Source: a virus
IMG/VR virus record: IMGVR_UViG_3300028393_000263
Location: 1 to 29,525 of that record
Strand: one strand, 5' to 3'
DNA: 29,525 nucleotides
Below the pieces are notes generated by a model. The model had not been told where the DNA came from. It saw only the letters and a list, made by a program, of their open reading frames with translations, and made no database searches. This document shows positions 8,580 through 15,641 of this stretch, piece by piece; position 1 is the first letter of the stretch, and each line of letters starts with the position of its first letter. Position numbers and translations under genes: made by a program.

Positions 8580-8695
8580 TTGAGGACGAAGAGAATGAAG
8601 TAGGCGCTGGCGACGACCATTCCCATTCCGAACGCCATGATGAGCAATTGCTTCAGCTCCTCTGGCGAAGGCGGACGATTTGCTTTGTGTATCAC
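8576..8695 (-). CDS. single-pass membrane peptide (39 aa)
   Basis: A GTG at 8695 overlaps the RuvC-like stop as GTGA and opens a 39-codon frame that ends in an ATGA overlap with the next gene. The product has a polar N-terminus (IHKANRPPSPEELKQ) and one strong hydrophobic helix, LLIMAFGMGMVVASAYFILF, which ends at the C-terminus. It would be an inner-membrane peptide with an N-terminal cytoplasmic tail or a tail anchor. The function is unknown; small early phage membrane peptides can inhibit host functions or superinfection. I prefer the GTG start over an ATG at 8824 because the longer N-terminus only mirrors the RuvC-like gene in another frame. Confidence 0.5.
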   Translation of the reverse strand: MIHKANRPPSPEELKQLLIMAFGMGMVVASAYFILFVLK

Positions 8696-9153
8696 CGGCC
8701 ACCGCCCATCGCGTAGTGGAGGATCAAAAGGGCGTCGCAGTTTTTGAGCGTGACGTCCAGATTCGGATACAGTTCCTGAGCTTTGCTTTTTAGCTTTCGC
8801 TTCCATTCTGGTCCGGTTTCGCATGATTTACGTCCTCCAAGTCCAAGTGGTTCTTGCCAAATCTTGGGTTCGACACGGTGAAGTGCGTAGCCTTGCGCGT
8901 AGCCCAGCCCCTGCACAATCCCGTAGTTTTCATGGAGCGTTGCCATGCTCGCCGACGATGTGAGTTTGCTGACGAACTTTGGCACCTTCTCGACCCATAG
9001 ATGGGAGTCGCTGACCTTGAATCCTGCCAGTAACTGCGCCGTGTCCGGCAAAGACTCGGGCATTGGGAAGAGCAGTATTCCTTCCGCAGTGCTGACCGCA
9101 AATCCGCCGCCCACGCCCGGATCGACCGCAACGATTGTTTGGTTTGATTTCAT
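8692..9153 (-). CDS. RuvC-like Holliday junction resolvase
   Basis: 153 residues from ATG 9153, coupled to the upstream HNH gene by ATGA. The RNase H-fold signature is clear: strand one with the first catalytic Asp in IVAVDPGVGGGFAV (residues ~7-20), a Glu after the third strand in LWVEKVPK (~52-59) and the C-terminal Asp in NCDALLILHYAM (~138-149). The length is close to RuvC family members. The product should cut four-way DNA junctions made by the RecE/RecT-type recombination genes encoded further upstream on the same strand, or debranch DNA before packaging. The neighbours (SSB, SF2 helicase, primase-helicase) agree with this role. Confidence is high for the fold and good for the activity. 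Confidence 0.85.
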   Translation of the reverse strand: MKSNQTIVAVDPGVGGGFAVSTAEGILLFPMPESLPDTAQLLAGFKVSDSHLWVEKVPKFVSKLTSSASMATLHENYGIVQGLGYAQGYALHRVEPKIWQEPLGLGGRKSCETGPEWKRKLKSKAQELYPNLDVTLKNCDALLILHYAMGGGR

Positions 9154-9713
9154 TCGCTTAGTATTTTATGTGAATTTTTAGACTCTGGATATTTTCTGTG
9201 ATGAACTTCGTGGCATGGTCGGCACAACCACCGCACATTGAACCACTGGTCCTGATCATAGCTGTCATGGTGCGCTTCGGGTTTGCATGAGCATCCGCAA
9301 GAAGAACACGATTCGGGGCGGATTATCTTTTTTGCAATGATCGCATTGCTGACCGCTAGGCGCGCTTTTTCCCGTTCTGGATACCGCTGCTTTGAACTTT
9401 TTACCCCAGCGTTTGTTTGCTCGCGATATCGGTCATATTTAATCGGATCAGACTTTATTTTGGCGCGCCAATCCCTGCAATAAGCTCGAATCTCTGACGC
9501 GTGGACAGCATGGTATTCCGACTGTTTTTCTCTTAATTTCAACCTGTTTACTGATCGGTATTCGGCATGCCTTTTCAGGATCGATTCTCGATTTGCAAAA
9601 TGATTCTCACTCTTGCACATCCTGCACCAGTCTTGCCTTCCATCTTTGGCCCTCTTGTTGAGAGAAAACGCGTCAACCTGCTTTTCAATTTTGCACTTTG
9701 TGCATGTTTTCAT
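9150..9713 (-). CDS. HNH endonuclease with zinc-finger motifs
   Basis: 187 residues from ATG 9713. The N-terminus has two CxxC pairs (CTKCKIEK and CRMCKSE) like the small zinc-finger leader seen in many phage HNH proteins. The middle (~50-115) is a basic, repeat-like region (KRHAEYRSVN, REKQSEYHAVH, RAYCRDWRAK) that may track along DNA. The C-terminal ~55 residues carry the HNH-like core: CSSCGCSC, PEAHHDSYD with adjacent His residues, then LCRPCHEVHH. Free-standing HNH genes of this kind are usually homing or packaging-associated nucleases. It is inserted between SSB and the RuvC-like gene and is coupled to the latter. The upstream sequence is AT-rich without a Shine-Dalgarno element. Confidence 0.8.
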   Translation of the reverse strand: MKTCTKCKIEKQVDAFSLNKRAKDGRQDWCRMCKSENHFANRESILKRHAEYRSVNRLKLREKQSEYHAVHASEIRAYCRDWRAKIKSDPIKYDRYREQTNAGVKSSKQRYPEREKARLAVSNAIIAKKIIRPESCSSCGCSCKPEAHHDSYDQDQWFNVRWLCRPCHEVHHRKYPESKNSHKILSE

Positions 9714-9722
9714 GTTTGAAAT

Positions 9723-10079
9723 TCAGTGACACAAAACCGACACATTTTCAGCAGCAATTCTAACGGCAGACTTAGTCTCCGCGCCATCAGCCCAACGCTC
9801 AACCTTCACACGGCCTTTGACGCGCACTAGCGCACCATTGCCGACTTCTATGATCTTCTCCGCCACTTGCCCCCATGAGGACAGCTCGAACTCATCGAAA
9901 TCTTCATGGAAGCGTCCTTCGTTGTCGGTCCAGTGACGGGCGATTGAGATGACGCGGCGGACCATGAGCGAGCCTGTCTTCGTTTCTGTTTGTCGGCTGA
10001 CGCCGCGCATTTCACCGATCAGATAGACTACGTTCTCTGTGGGCGTGGCTGTTTCTTTTTCTGTCGTTGATGCACTCAT
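9723..10079 (-). CDS. ssb: single-stranded DNA-binding protein
   Basis: ATG 10079 (ATGA overlap with the SF2 helicase gene) gives 118 residues. After a Thr/Glu-rich leader the sequence has the SSB-type OB fold: VYLIGEMRGVSRQTETKTGS, then RRVISIARHW, a strand pair with FELSSWGQVAEKIIEVGNGA, and LVRVKGRVKVERW. The WGQVAEK...GxLVxVxGRV arrangement is the classic SSB signature. There is no long acidic C-terminal tail, so the usual partner-binding tip of cellular SSB is missing or different. The protein coats single strands during replication and RecT-type annealing. An in-frame upstream start at 10109 would add 10 residues inside the helicase gene and is less likely. Confidence 0.85.
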   Translation of the reverse strand: MSASTTEKETATPTENVVYLIGEMRGVSRQTETKTGSLMVRRVISIARHWTDNEGRFHEDFDEFELSSWGQVAEKIIEVGNGALVRVKGRVKVERWADGAETKSAVRIAAENVSVLCH

Positions 10080-11152
10080 TGGAAAATACAACCGAGTTGT
10101 CGGTAGCACGTCATACGCTTTTTTGCGTGGAACGAGCCGATGGGGTGAAACTTGTCAGAGAAGTCTACGATTGTCGCGCAGTTCTTGGTTTCTGTTTTGC
10201 GCAATGCACGACTCGCTCGCTGGATCGTCTTCTGTGATGAGCGTCCTCCGCTGACCATGATGAGCAGATCTACGTTGGGCAGATCCAATCCTTCGTCGGC
10301 CAATGATGTGGCTATCATCGTTTTGAGCTGTCCGCTCTTGAATTCGTCCATCGCCGCCTTGCGCAGCTTCTTCGAAATCTTGGAATGAACGAGCCGAGAA
10401 CCCGGAATCCGTTTCTCGTAATCCTCTCCCAGCGTGATGCGCGGAATGAGGATGAGCGTCTGCATGTCGCCATGCTCCATCGCGTAATTGATGGCGTAGT
10501 CGTTGCGTTGTTTGTTCTGGCAGATGCCAATATCTACGAGCGATTCCCAAGCGCACATACGCTTTAGTTCCTCGTCGGTTATCCGCATGTACTTGCGTCG
10601 CGCTTGGAACAGACGCTCGATGTTGTCGTCGATCTTCTGATGGATGTTGAGGTCCGTGGCGTGGCTGATTTCGAGGTAAGCGTCGGCCAATGAATCGCCA
10701 ATGTCGCTGCGCTTGATTTCGTAGGTGCGGTTGTGAAAGAGCGTTCGTGTCACCGTGTTCCGGTCTGGATCGTCGCCCCACGGCGTGGCGTCGAAGCCAT
10801 AACGCAGTCCGTTACAGGACTCGATGATGCGATGCCATCCGGCGGCGGCGCTGTGCTTCGCTTCGTCCACAATGAGAAGGTTCTTCTTGCTGAAGTCTAC
10901 CGACTCATGCGGACAACGAACGTCTACAATGTTGTCTGGAATTCCCGCGACTCTCAACGATGTGCGCGCTTGCTGACATGTCTCGCGTGTTGGGGCTATC
11001 CATCCAAACGACATGTCAGGATAAAATTCGTGGTAATGCTTGATGATCGATGCAGCAATCCATGTCTTGCCACTGCCTGCCGGTGCGACGATCAGCCCAT
11101 AGCTTTTTTTGGCCCACTCTACTGCTTTTTGTTGGTATTCTCTTAGATTCAT
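10076..11152 (-). CDS. superfamily 2 DNA helicase
   Basis: 358 residues from ATG 11152. All main SF2 motifs can be read: an N-terminal Q-like element (LREYQQKAVEW), motif I/Walker A APAGSGKT at 23-30, motif Ia WIAPTRETCQQA, motif II DEAK at 96-99, motif III GFDATPW near 119-125, motif V IATSLADEGLDLP and motif VI QRASRALR near 311-318. It is compact, with no extra domains, like many phage DEAD/DEAH-type helicases of the UvsW or RecG-like functional class. It probably remodels forks, D-loops or recombination intermediates with the SSB and RuvC-like proteins encoded next to it. The leader is AT-rich (TTTTTTAAAATT before ATG), which may hold its own promoter. Confidence 0.9.
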   Translation of the reverse strand: MNLREYQQKAVEWAKKSYGLIVAPAGSGKTWIAASIIKHYHEFYPDMSFGWIAPTRETCQQARTSLRVAGIPDNIVDVRCPHESVDFSKKNLLIVDEAKHSAAAGWHRIIESCNGLRYGFDATPWGDDPDRNTVTRTLFHNRTYEIKRSDIGDSLADAYLEISHATDLNIHQKIDDNIERLFQARRKYMRITDEELKRMCAWESLVDIGICQNKQRNDYAINYAMEHGDMQTLILIPRITLGEDYEKRIPGSRLVHSKISKKLRKAAMDEFKSGQLKTMIATSLADEGLDLPNVDLLIMVSGGRSSQKTIQRASRALRKTETKNCATIVDFSDKFHPIGSFHAKKRMTCYRQLGCIFQ

Positions 11153-11233
11153 AATTTTAAAAAATTTGCCCCTCCGCCCACTGCTTCATAGCAGACGAAG
11201 GGTATTGTCCGCACCACAAGGTGCGGCTCGCTG

Positions 11234-11425
11234 TCATTCGTTCGTTGTACTGTCGGTAGAAAGCGCGCTCGATTGCGTCGTGGCGCACTTCTTGTTCAGC
11301 AACTTCCTTAACGCTTGATTGGCGAAAAATCCGATCTTCAAACCATGCTCATCGCAATGTTTGCGAACCTCTTCGTGGAGTGCTGAGTCGATGGTGATAA
11401 CTGTGTATTTGGCTGGTTTCTTCAT
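11234..11425 (-). CDS. ribbon-helix-helix-like small regulator
   Basis: 63 residues from ATG 11425. Residues 7-45 read YTVITIDSALHEEVRKHCDE, then GLKIGFFANQALRKLLNKK. This is the strand-helix-helix pattern of Arc/MetJ/CopG-type repressors, with a short N-terminal beta strand of alternating residues and an amphipathic helix pair. A Ser/Thr-rich tail follows. Such dimers usually repress nearby promoters, so it may regulate this early region. It is followed by an 81-nt gap before the SF2 helicase gene, which could contain its operator. The family assignment rests on pattern only. Confidence 0.55.
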   Translation of the reverse strand: MKKPAKYTVITIDSALHEEVRKHCDEHGLKIGFFANQALRKLLNKKCATTQSSALSTDSTTNE

Positions 11426-11437
11426 GTGGGGAAATGT

Positions 11438-11980
11438 TTATTCGCAGGTGTAAACGGTGTCGGTTGTGATAAGTCCAGTCGGCCATTCAGTTTCAGTAAA
11501 TGACTTCTCGATGAAGATTACTTTGTCGGTGGGTTGGATGGTGAGTCTGTTGCCATCGGTTCGGATGAACATGAACTCCTTGGCTTGGTTAGGCTGACGG
11601 CTCCAGCTATCACCTATGGGAGCAGCGGTGAAGAGGTAGTCGCCAGTGGTAATTAAGTCGTCGCATTTGACGTTGCATTCAAGTCCTCGCAGGAACGCGT
11701 ACTCGATGGTGGTGAAGTCGGTGCCGTAGCAGTCCCATCGCTGGGCGTTTTGTTTGCTCCAGATTAGGTCAGGTTGTAGATCGAATGCTATGGCGTGAGG
11801 CGGTACGGCTCTATAGACCGCTCCGCATTCTAACATGATGGTGCAACCCCACATTCGACCGGGAATGGATACTAAACCAAACCAGACGCAGGGGATAAAC
11901 CCAGTGCGAGAGCCAAGGAACGAGGCGTCGACGAAACAGTATTGGTGGTAGGGCAACTGTCCGGATTGTGAATAGGTCAT
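11438..11980 (-). CDS. conserved phage protein of unknown function (180 aa)
   Basis: ATG 11980 (ATGA overlap with the upstream gene) gives 180 residues. The sequence is aromatic and Cys-rich, with recognisable blocks GRMWGCTIMLECGAVYRAVP, RWDCYGTDFTTIEYAFLRGL, YLFTAAPIGDSWSRQPNQAK and EFMFIRTDGNRLTIQPTDKV. I recall similar blocks from other phage hypothetical proteins, always without a known function. There is no signal peptide or membrane segment. The beta-rich C-terminal half resembles small barrel-like folds, but I cannot name one. An in-frame extension to 12079 only mirrors the upstream gene and is rejected. Confidence 0.65.
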   Translation of the reverse strand: MTYSQSGQLPYHQYCFVDASFLGSRTGFIPCVWFGLVSIPGRMWGCTIMLECGAVYRAVPPHAIAFDLQPDLIWSKQNAQRWDCYGTDFTTIEYAFLRGLECNVKCDDLITTGDYLFTAAPIGDSWSRQPNQAKEFMFIRTDGNRLTIQPTDKVIFIEKSFTETEWPTGLITTDTVYTCE

Positions 11981-12177
11981 GTCAGAAGGTGTTTGATGAT
12001 CTGATTTCGCTCTTTGCCCTTTGTTCGCAGAATGTTCTCCAGAATAACGTGAGCATTGACCGTCGAAACGTGCTTCCATTCTGGATTGCCATCGATGTTT
12101 CGAGCTGTGTCTAAACTCTCCACTCGGATAGATCCGTTGGTTTTGTGGACGTAAACGAATGCGGGGCTGTCTTTCAT
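11977..12177 (-). CDS. small hypothetical protein (66 aa)
   Basis: ATG 12177 overlaps the upstream stop as ATGA and the frame ends in ATGA onto the 180-residue gene. The product reads MKDSPAFVYVHKTNGSIRVE and later HVILENILRTKGKERNQIIK. It has two short beta strands and a basic C-terminal helix. I recognise no family. Its tight coupling on both sides suggests a stoichiometric accessory of the same early operon. Composition is similar to its neighbours. Confidence 0.6.
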   Translation of the reverse strand: MKDSPAFVYVHKTNGSIRVESLDTARNIDGNPEWKHVSTVNAHVILENILRTKGKERNQIIKHLLT

Positions 12178-12536
12178 TTGGAGTCCTTTGCTTTGTTCCA
12201 GTTTGATTGCTCTGTCAGTTTCTGAGCAGCATCTGCTGGCGAATCCCAGCGTGATGGATTGGAGTTTTCAAATAGCTCATCCCCAGCCTCCTCCAGCCGC
12301 TTGATGCGGTCTTGCAGTTCACGCACAACAACCACTCCCTGCTCAATGTCATCGGTTCCAAGCAATTCGCGGAACTCTTCGCGGAGGCTGACTCTTTGAT
12401 CGGCTTGAAGCCGTGCGGTGTTACGCTCTGCAACAAGCAATCGAATGCGGTCGTGGGCATCGGCCAGTTCATGTTCTACGTCCAGCAAGTACGCCTGAGC
12501 TGACTGGAGTGGGGTCATAATTTCTTTTGGTTTCAT
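12174..12536 (-). CDS. coiled-coil hypothetical protein (120 aa)
   Basis: 120 residues from ATG 12536; a second ATG seven codons in (MTPLQSAQAY) is an alternative start. Residues ~10-85 are an almost continuous heptad pattern (AYLLDVEHELADAHDRIRLL, ELQDRIKRLEEAGDELFENS), so the product is probably a dimeric or oligomeric coiled coil. The C-terminus is polar. I recognise no family. Upstream lies a 55-nt AT-rich gap with TAAATT 8 nt before ATG, which could be a promoter -10 element. Downstream it is coupled by ATGA. Confidence 0.6.
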   Translation of the reverse strand: MKPKEIMTPLQSAQAYLLDVEHELADAHDRIRLLVAERNTARLQADQRVSLREEFRELLGTDDIEQGVVVVRELQDRIKRLEEAGDELFENSNPSRWDSPADAAQKLTEQSNWNKAKDSK

Positions 12537-12591
12537 AGATACAAAATTTATTGAGCGTTATCTCGAAATACGCTCCCCTCCGTGATGCGTT

Positions 12592-13029
12592 TTAGAACGG
12601 CTTCGGATCAAGCTCGTCGCCATCGACCTCGGAAATCGGAACCTCGCGCATGTTTTTGATGCGGAGAGTCTTCTTCGTCTCGCCATTGACTTGATACTCC
12701 TCAGAGCGAGCGGTGATGAGCAGCTCTAAGCCGATCATCGTTTTGAGGAACGCTGCGTAGCTGCCCTTGGTGCCAAGGAAGTCTACTTGAGTGCCATCAG
12801 GGACATTGTGCTTAGTCGCAGCGACGAGCTGATTGACGCGGAACCAGACATTCTCCTGATTGATAAAGCGGTCAGTGATAGATGCACCATCTTCAGTTTT
12901 GAACGTCACCTTGCAGACCTCGCGGCCCTTGGCATCGAGGGTTTCCTCGATTTTTGAAACGGTGACTGTGTAATCGCCTTCGGCATCAATGTATCGGCCT
13001 CCGGCGTCCTTGCGGTTTACTGAGAACAT
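12592..13029 (-). CDS. OB-fold-like recombination accessory protein (DUF669-like)
   Basis: 145 residues from ATG 13029. The pattern of a leading GRYIDAEGDYTVTVSKIEET, then VCKVTFKTEDG, FINQENVWFRVNQLVAATK and a final acidic tail (EVDGDELDPKPF) resembles phage DUF669-type proteins. Those sit beside recombination or replication genes and are thought to bind single-stranded DNA through an OB fold. The acidic C-terminus resembles SSB tails used for partner binding, which the SSB encoded at 9723-10079 lacks. The gene lies 13 nt downstream of the RecE-type exonuclease, in keeping with a single-strand binding or annealing accessory role. The family call is moderate. Confidence 0.6.
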   Translation of the reverse strand: MFSVNRKDAGGRYIDAEGDYTVTVSKIEETLDAKGREVCKVTFKTEDGASITDRFINQENVWFRVNQLVAATKHNVPDGTQVDFLGTKGSYAAFLKTMIGLELLITARSEEYQVNGETKKTLRIKNMREVPISEVDGDELDPKPF

Positions 13030-13042
13030 AATTTATTTGGTT

Positions 13043-13837
13043 TTAATTTTCGGATTTATTCAAGACCCACTTAGGGCAAGAAAGGGTTTGTACGGCGGTT
13101 GGATAGGCTGGCCAACTGTCCAGTGCGCGGCATTCGTGCAGCGTCGAGATGGCTTTACGCCTCAGATTCTCGCCAGCCTGAAGCCATTCGGCATCCAGCT
13201 TGTAAATGCCAATGGCATACGGCGCTTTGCGTTCGACCGCCACGAAGATGAAACTGTCAGCGCCGGTCATCATCAGATAGTGAGCGGCCTGTATGTGATA
13301 GCCAAATGATGCGATGGTTCGCAGAAACGCTTCAGGCGATGCGTCGTCGGTCGTCTTCACGTCGATGAGCGTATGACCATCGATCCACAGATCGGGACGC
13401 GCTTTAAGGGCGATGCCGGTTTCATCGTCTTGAGCGAACACGCTGGCTTCGATCCTGTGCGGAAGATGAATGATGTCCCAGAACGGATGGCGACGGACAC
13501 TGTTGGCCACTCCTTGCACGTCGATGTCTTCAGCGTGAGTCAGATGGATGCGGCTCTTATGCTGCTCCTTCCACGCTTTGCCTTCTTTCGTGCGTCCATC
13601 GATATCCGGCGGAACAACGGCGACGACTTGCGAGTACAGTTGCGGCTCCAGTACAGCGGTATGAATCGCCGTACCCATCTGCATGCTCTTTGTAGGCTCC
13701 TGATGCTCCTCTAGCGCGGCCCGATAGTGCGCTGGCGACTTAAGGATCTTGGACATCATCGACTTCGATAGAGCATCAACGGCGTGATACTTCTCCGCTG
13801 GCATGTCGAGGTTGACGTGTTGGTTGAGAATGCTCAT
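13043..13837 (-). CDS. RecE/exonuclease VIII-type PD-(D/E)XK exonuclease
   Basis: 264 residues from ATG 13837, coupled to the RecT gene by ATGA. The RecB-type nuclease motifs are in order: GTAIH with His59, Glu130 in HRIEASV, the catalytic Asp149 in KARPDLW, DVK at 159-161 in LIDVKTT, and QxxxY at 183-187 (HIQAAHY). Its length fits the C-terminal nuclease domain of RecE and related phage exonucleases. The product should degrade one strand of a duplex from an end, leaving single strands for the RecT-type annealing protein encoded just before it. The RecE-RecT pair is the usual phage two-component recombination system, and the gene order supports it. Confidence 0.88.
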   Translation of the reverse strand: MSILNQHVNLDMPAEKYHAVDALSKSMMSKILKSPAHYRAALEEHQEPTKSMQMGTAIHTAVLEPQLYSQVVAVVPPDIDGRTKEGKAWKEQHKSRIHLTHAEDIDVQGVANSVRRHPFWDIIHLPHRIEASVFAQDDETGIALKARPDLWIDGHTLIDVKTTDDASPEAFLRTIASFGYHIQAAHYLMMTGADSFIFVAVERKAPYAIGIYKLDAEWLQAGENLRRKAISTLHECRALDSWPAYPTAVQTLSCPKWVLNKSEN

Positions 13838-14631
13838 TCGGTGGGCGGGTTAGCAAACGCCTTAGCCTTGGAGATGAAGCTGTCAGGATCGGCGATGATC
13901 ATGTTGGCCACCTTCGTGGATACATCGCGGAAGTTCTGACCTTCCTTAATGAGGCTCTTGCTGGCGAGGAACGCATTCGCTGCCTCGGAATGTGGCTCAA
14001 GAATCTGCTCCAGTTTCTCGATGAGCGAGAAGGTCGATTCCGGCGTCACATTGACCGTCTGGCGCACCGTTGCGGTGATGGTGGGTGTTGGTGAAGGGGA
14101 GGAGAAGTCGGCCACTTCCTCGGGCGTGTAACGGCCTTGAGTGATTCGCGGATCGAGCATGCGAGTAGCCTTGGAGATGACACGCGCTCTGAGCATTTCG
14201 GCGGGAAATTTCGCCCAGCCGCTGCCAGCTTTCGCAGGAAGCAAACCGGCCAGCTTCGCGTCGTCTGAAGTGAAAGCCACGCGGACCTTCTTCACGCCTT
14301 TTGAGAAGTCGGCGATGGCCGCGATTGCGTCGAACTGAATCCAGTCGATATCCCAACCGGCGGTCATCAAACCAGAGAGCATCGATTCGCTCTTCATGGT
14401 GATGTTGCCGTTGATGAGGTGATTCTCGCGCTTCCACGAGAGCGGAGTCATTCGACTGGCGATGCACTCCAAAGCTAGGACATAGCCTTGCTCAGGTTTG
14501 ACGCATCCGAACATGCCGCTGTGCGCTATCCAGTCGCCCATCGTCTTAACCGCGTCCATCGGACTATCGATGCGGTCGTAGAAGTCAGGACTGACTGGCG
14601 GTTGCGTTGTCGCTAATTGGTTGCTGCTCAT
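13834..14631 (-). CDS. recT: RecT-family single-strand annealing protein
   Basis: 265 residues from ATG 14631; the first 47 nt overlap the upstream HTH gene. The RecT-type core is at about 25-178: MDAVKTMGDWIAHSGMFGCV, a middle beta region (GVKKVRVAFTSDDAK), then WAKFPAEMLRARVISKATRM and LDPRITQGRYTPEEVADF, which is the highly typical end of this recombinase branch. The C-terminal ~85 residues form a Pro/Thr linker and a helical tail. It anneals complementary strands made by the RecE-type nuclease next to it and probably acts with SSB. A later ATG at residue 25 would remove the overlap but shorten the conserved start only slightly. Confidence 0.88.
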   Translation of the reverse strand: MSSNQLATTQPPVSPDFYDRIDSPMDAVKTMGDWIAHSGMFGCVKPEQGYVLALECIASRMTPLSWKRENHLINGNITMKSESMLSGLMTAGWDIDWIQFDAIAAIADFSKGVKKVRVAFTSDDAKLAGLLPAKAGSGWAKFPAEMLRARVISKATRMLDPRITQGRYTPEEVADFSSPSPTPTITATVRQTVNVTPESTFSLIEKLEQILEPHSEAANAFLASKSLIKEGQNFRDVSTKVANMIIADPDSFISKAKAFANPPTE

Positions 14632-14848
14632 TTGTATTCTCTTGTTGTTTCTTTGTTTTTCTTGCGTATGGGTTCACGGCTCCGGTTGTCGCTCGACTCG
14701 TTAGAATCGCGGCGATGTCGGACTCGGTGAACAAGATTCGTCGGCCAATTCTCCTATGCTGGACGCCGTCATGGCGCACGATTCGCCGGAGCGTTTCGCA
14801 GCAAATCTGGAGCATAGCTGCTGTTTGTTTGGCCGTATAAACTTTCAC
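14585..14848 (-). CDS. MerR/excisionase-like helix-turn-helix protein
   Basis: 87 residues from GTG 14848. The start is chosen because the DNA-binding domain begins at once: VYTAKQTAAMLQICCETLRR, then HDGVQHRRIGRRILFTESDI and AAIL. This is the winged-helix pattern of the HTH_17/excisionase family (A-A-x-x-L ... T-x-R-R ... x-x-x-R-I-G-R-R-I-L-F-x-x-x-D-I). A Gln/Asn/Thr-rich tail follows. It heads the RecT-RecE unit and may control it. Despite the excisionase-like fold there is no integrase in the window, so lysogeny cannot be inferred. The sequence upstream (14849-14989) has a long dyad that could be its operator. Confidence 0.75.
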   Translation of the reverse strand: MKVYTAKQTAAMLQICCETLRRIVRHDGVQHRRIGRRILFTESDIAAILTSRATTGAVNPYARKTKKQQENTNEQQPISDNATASQS

Positions 14849-14989
14849 TTGTAAAAAATCGACAGCGTTCGGGTGTTAACTTGGGAATGTACCACACAAC
14901 CCGTGACGAGTTCTCCTCGCCCTCTAATCCCAAACGCTGAAAAATTGGTCATCGTTGCATGCGAAGCGTCGCAGTTGCGTTGAGTTGTG
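14849..14989 (-). promoter_or_regulatory. intergenic regulatory region with a long inverted repeat
   Basis: This 141-nt gap separates the 190-residue gene from the HTH-RecT-RecE unit. Arms CAGCGTT (14863-14869) and AACGCTG (14933-14939) are exact complements 63 nt apart, with inner arms TTGGGA (14881-14886) and TCCCAA (14928-14933). Read on the minus strand it could fold as a long stem or hold spaced operator half-sites. A TTGACA box lies at the upstream gene's stop codon, but I see no matching -10 element 16-18 nt downstream. It most likely drives or controls the HTH-led operon. The role is inferred. Confidence 0.35.
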
Positions 14990-15562
14990 TCAACGTGAAA
15001 TCATCATTGCTTTGCGAAAGTTTTCTTTTTGCTCCGCTTCCAGCTCTTTTTGACGCTTTTGCTGGGCTACCAGCGCGATTCGATTGGCTTCCTCCAAGTT
15101 AATCTGCGGTATGAAAGCGTCACTATCGCCATCGTTCTGGACGGATTCTTCGTCATCCTCTTGATTTCCCTCCACTGGAGAACGCGGCCCAGTGTACAAG
15201 TCGGCCAATTCCTGCCTCACCCGTTTGAGTTCCTTCACGGTCTTTCTAAGCTCGGAATCCATTCCAACGACACGACGCTGCAAGGCGCGCAGCTCGCTCA
15301 AGACCATCCCCTTGGCCGCATCCTCATCGCTCGCCTGCCAGTCGCAGCCCTTCCACATCCGATGGATATGATCGAAAACCAGCACCCGCGATTTCGGATT
15401 CCGCATGCTATTGAACGCAGCCATCGCCCTGCCGATATCGCATCCCATGTTCTCCATGACGTAGGCCAGAACCTTCGAGCGATTCGGATCTGCGTCGTGG
15501 TGCAGCGGCTCCATCAATCGGAACAAACTTCGATGCGTGGAACCATTCTCCAGATAACTCAT
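14990..15562 (-). CDS. hypothetical protein with C-terminal coiled coil (190 aa)
   Basis: 190 residues from ATG 15562. The N-terminal ~75 residues are globular (LENGSTHRSLFRLMEPLHHD, ESMG-type turns, VLVFDHIHRMWKGCDW). Residues ~85-125 form a coiled coil (LRALQRRVVGMDSELRKTVK). Then comes an acidic linker (EDDEESVQNDGDSD) and a charged helix near the end (QKRQKELEAEQKENFRKAMM). I do not recognise a family. The gene stands alone between two non-coding stretches. A good promoter candidate (TTGACA, 17 nt, CATTTT) lies directly upstream and puts the likely transcription start within a few bases of the ATG. Confidence 0.6.
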   Translation of the reverse strand: MSYLENGSTHRSLFRLMEPLHHDADPNRSKVLAYVMENMGCDIGRAMAAFNSMRNPKSRVLVFDHIHRMWKGCDWQASDEDAAKGMVLSELRALQRRVVGMDSELRKTVKELKRVRQELADLYTGPRSPVEGNQEDDEESVQNDGDSDAFIPQINLEEANRIALVAQQKRQKELEAEQKENFRKAMMISR

Positions 15563-15571
15563 AGTACAATC

Positions 15572-15600
15572 AAAATGAAACCTTCTTTCGACATTGTCAA
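15572..15600 (-). promoter_or_regulatory. sigma70-like promoter for the 190-aa gene
   Basis: On the minus strand, a perfect -35 box TTGACA occupies 15600-15595. Then comes a 17-nt spacer and a -10 box CATTTT (15577-15572) that keeps the key A2 and T6 of TATAAT. The ATG at 15562 starts 9 nt after the -10 box, so the predicted transcript would have almost no leader. The -35 box follows directly after a stable hairpin at 15601-15641, which may isolate this promoter from upstream transcription. Confidence 0.45.
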
Positions 15601-15641
15601 CTAACTTTTAGCCATAGCACTTTTGGCTACCGAGAAGTTAG
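15601..15641 (-). terminator. stem-loop, possible terminator or processing site
   Basis: Outer arms CTAACTT (15601-15607) and AAGTTAG (15635-15641) are exact complements. Inner arms TAGCCA (15609-15614) and TGGCTA (15624-15629) are also exact complements, so the 41 nt fold into one interrupted stem. There is no clear U-tract on either strand, so it is not a standard intrinsic terminator. It ends exactly where the -35 box of the next promoter begins, and it also covers the last codons of the doubtful 90-codon frame. Confidence 0.4.

Noticed and set aside
14849-14989. TTGACA at the stop codon of the 190-residue gene as a promoter
   Set aside because: No acceptable -10 element lies 15-19 nt downstream.
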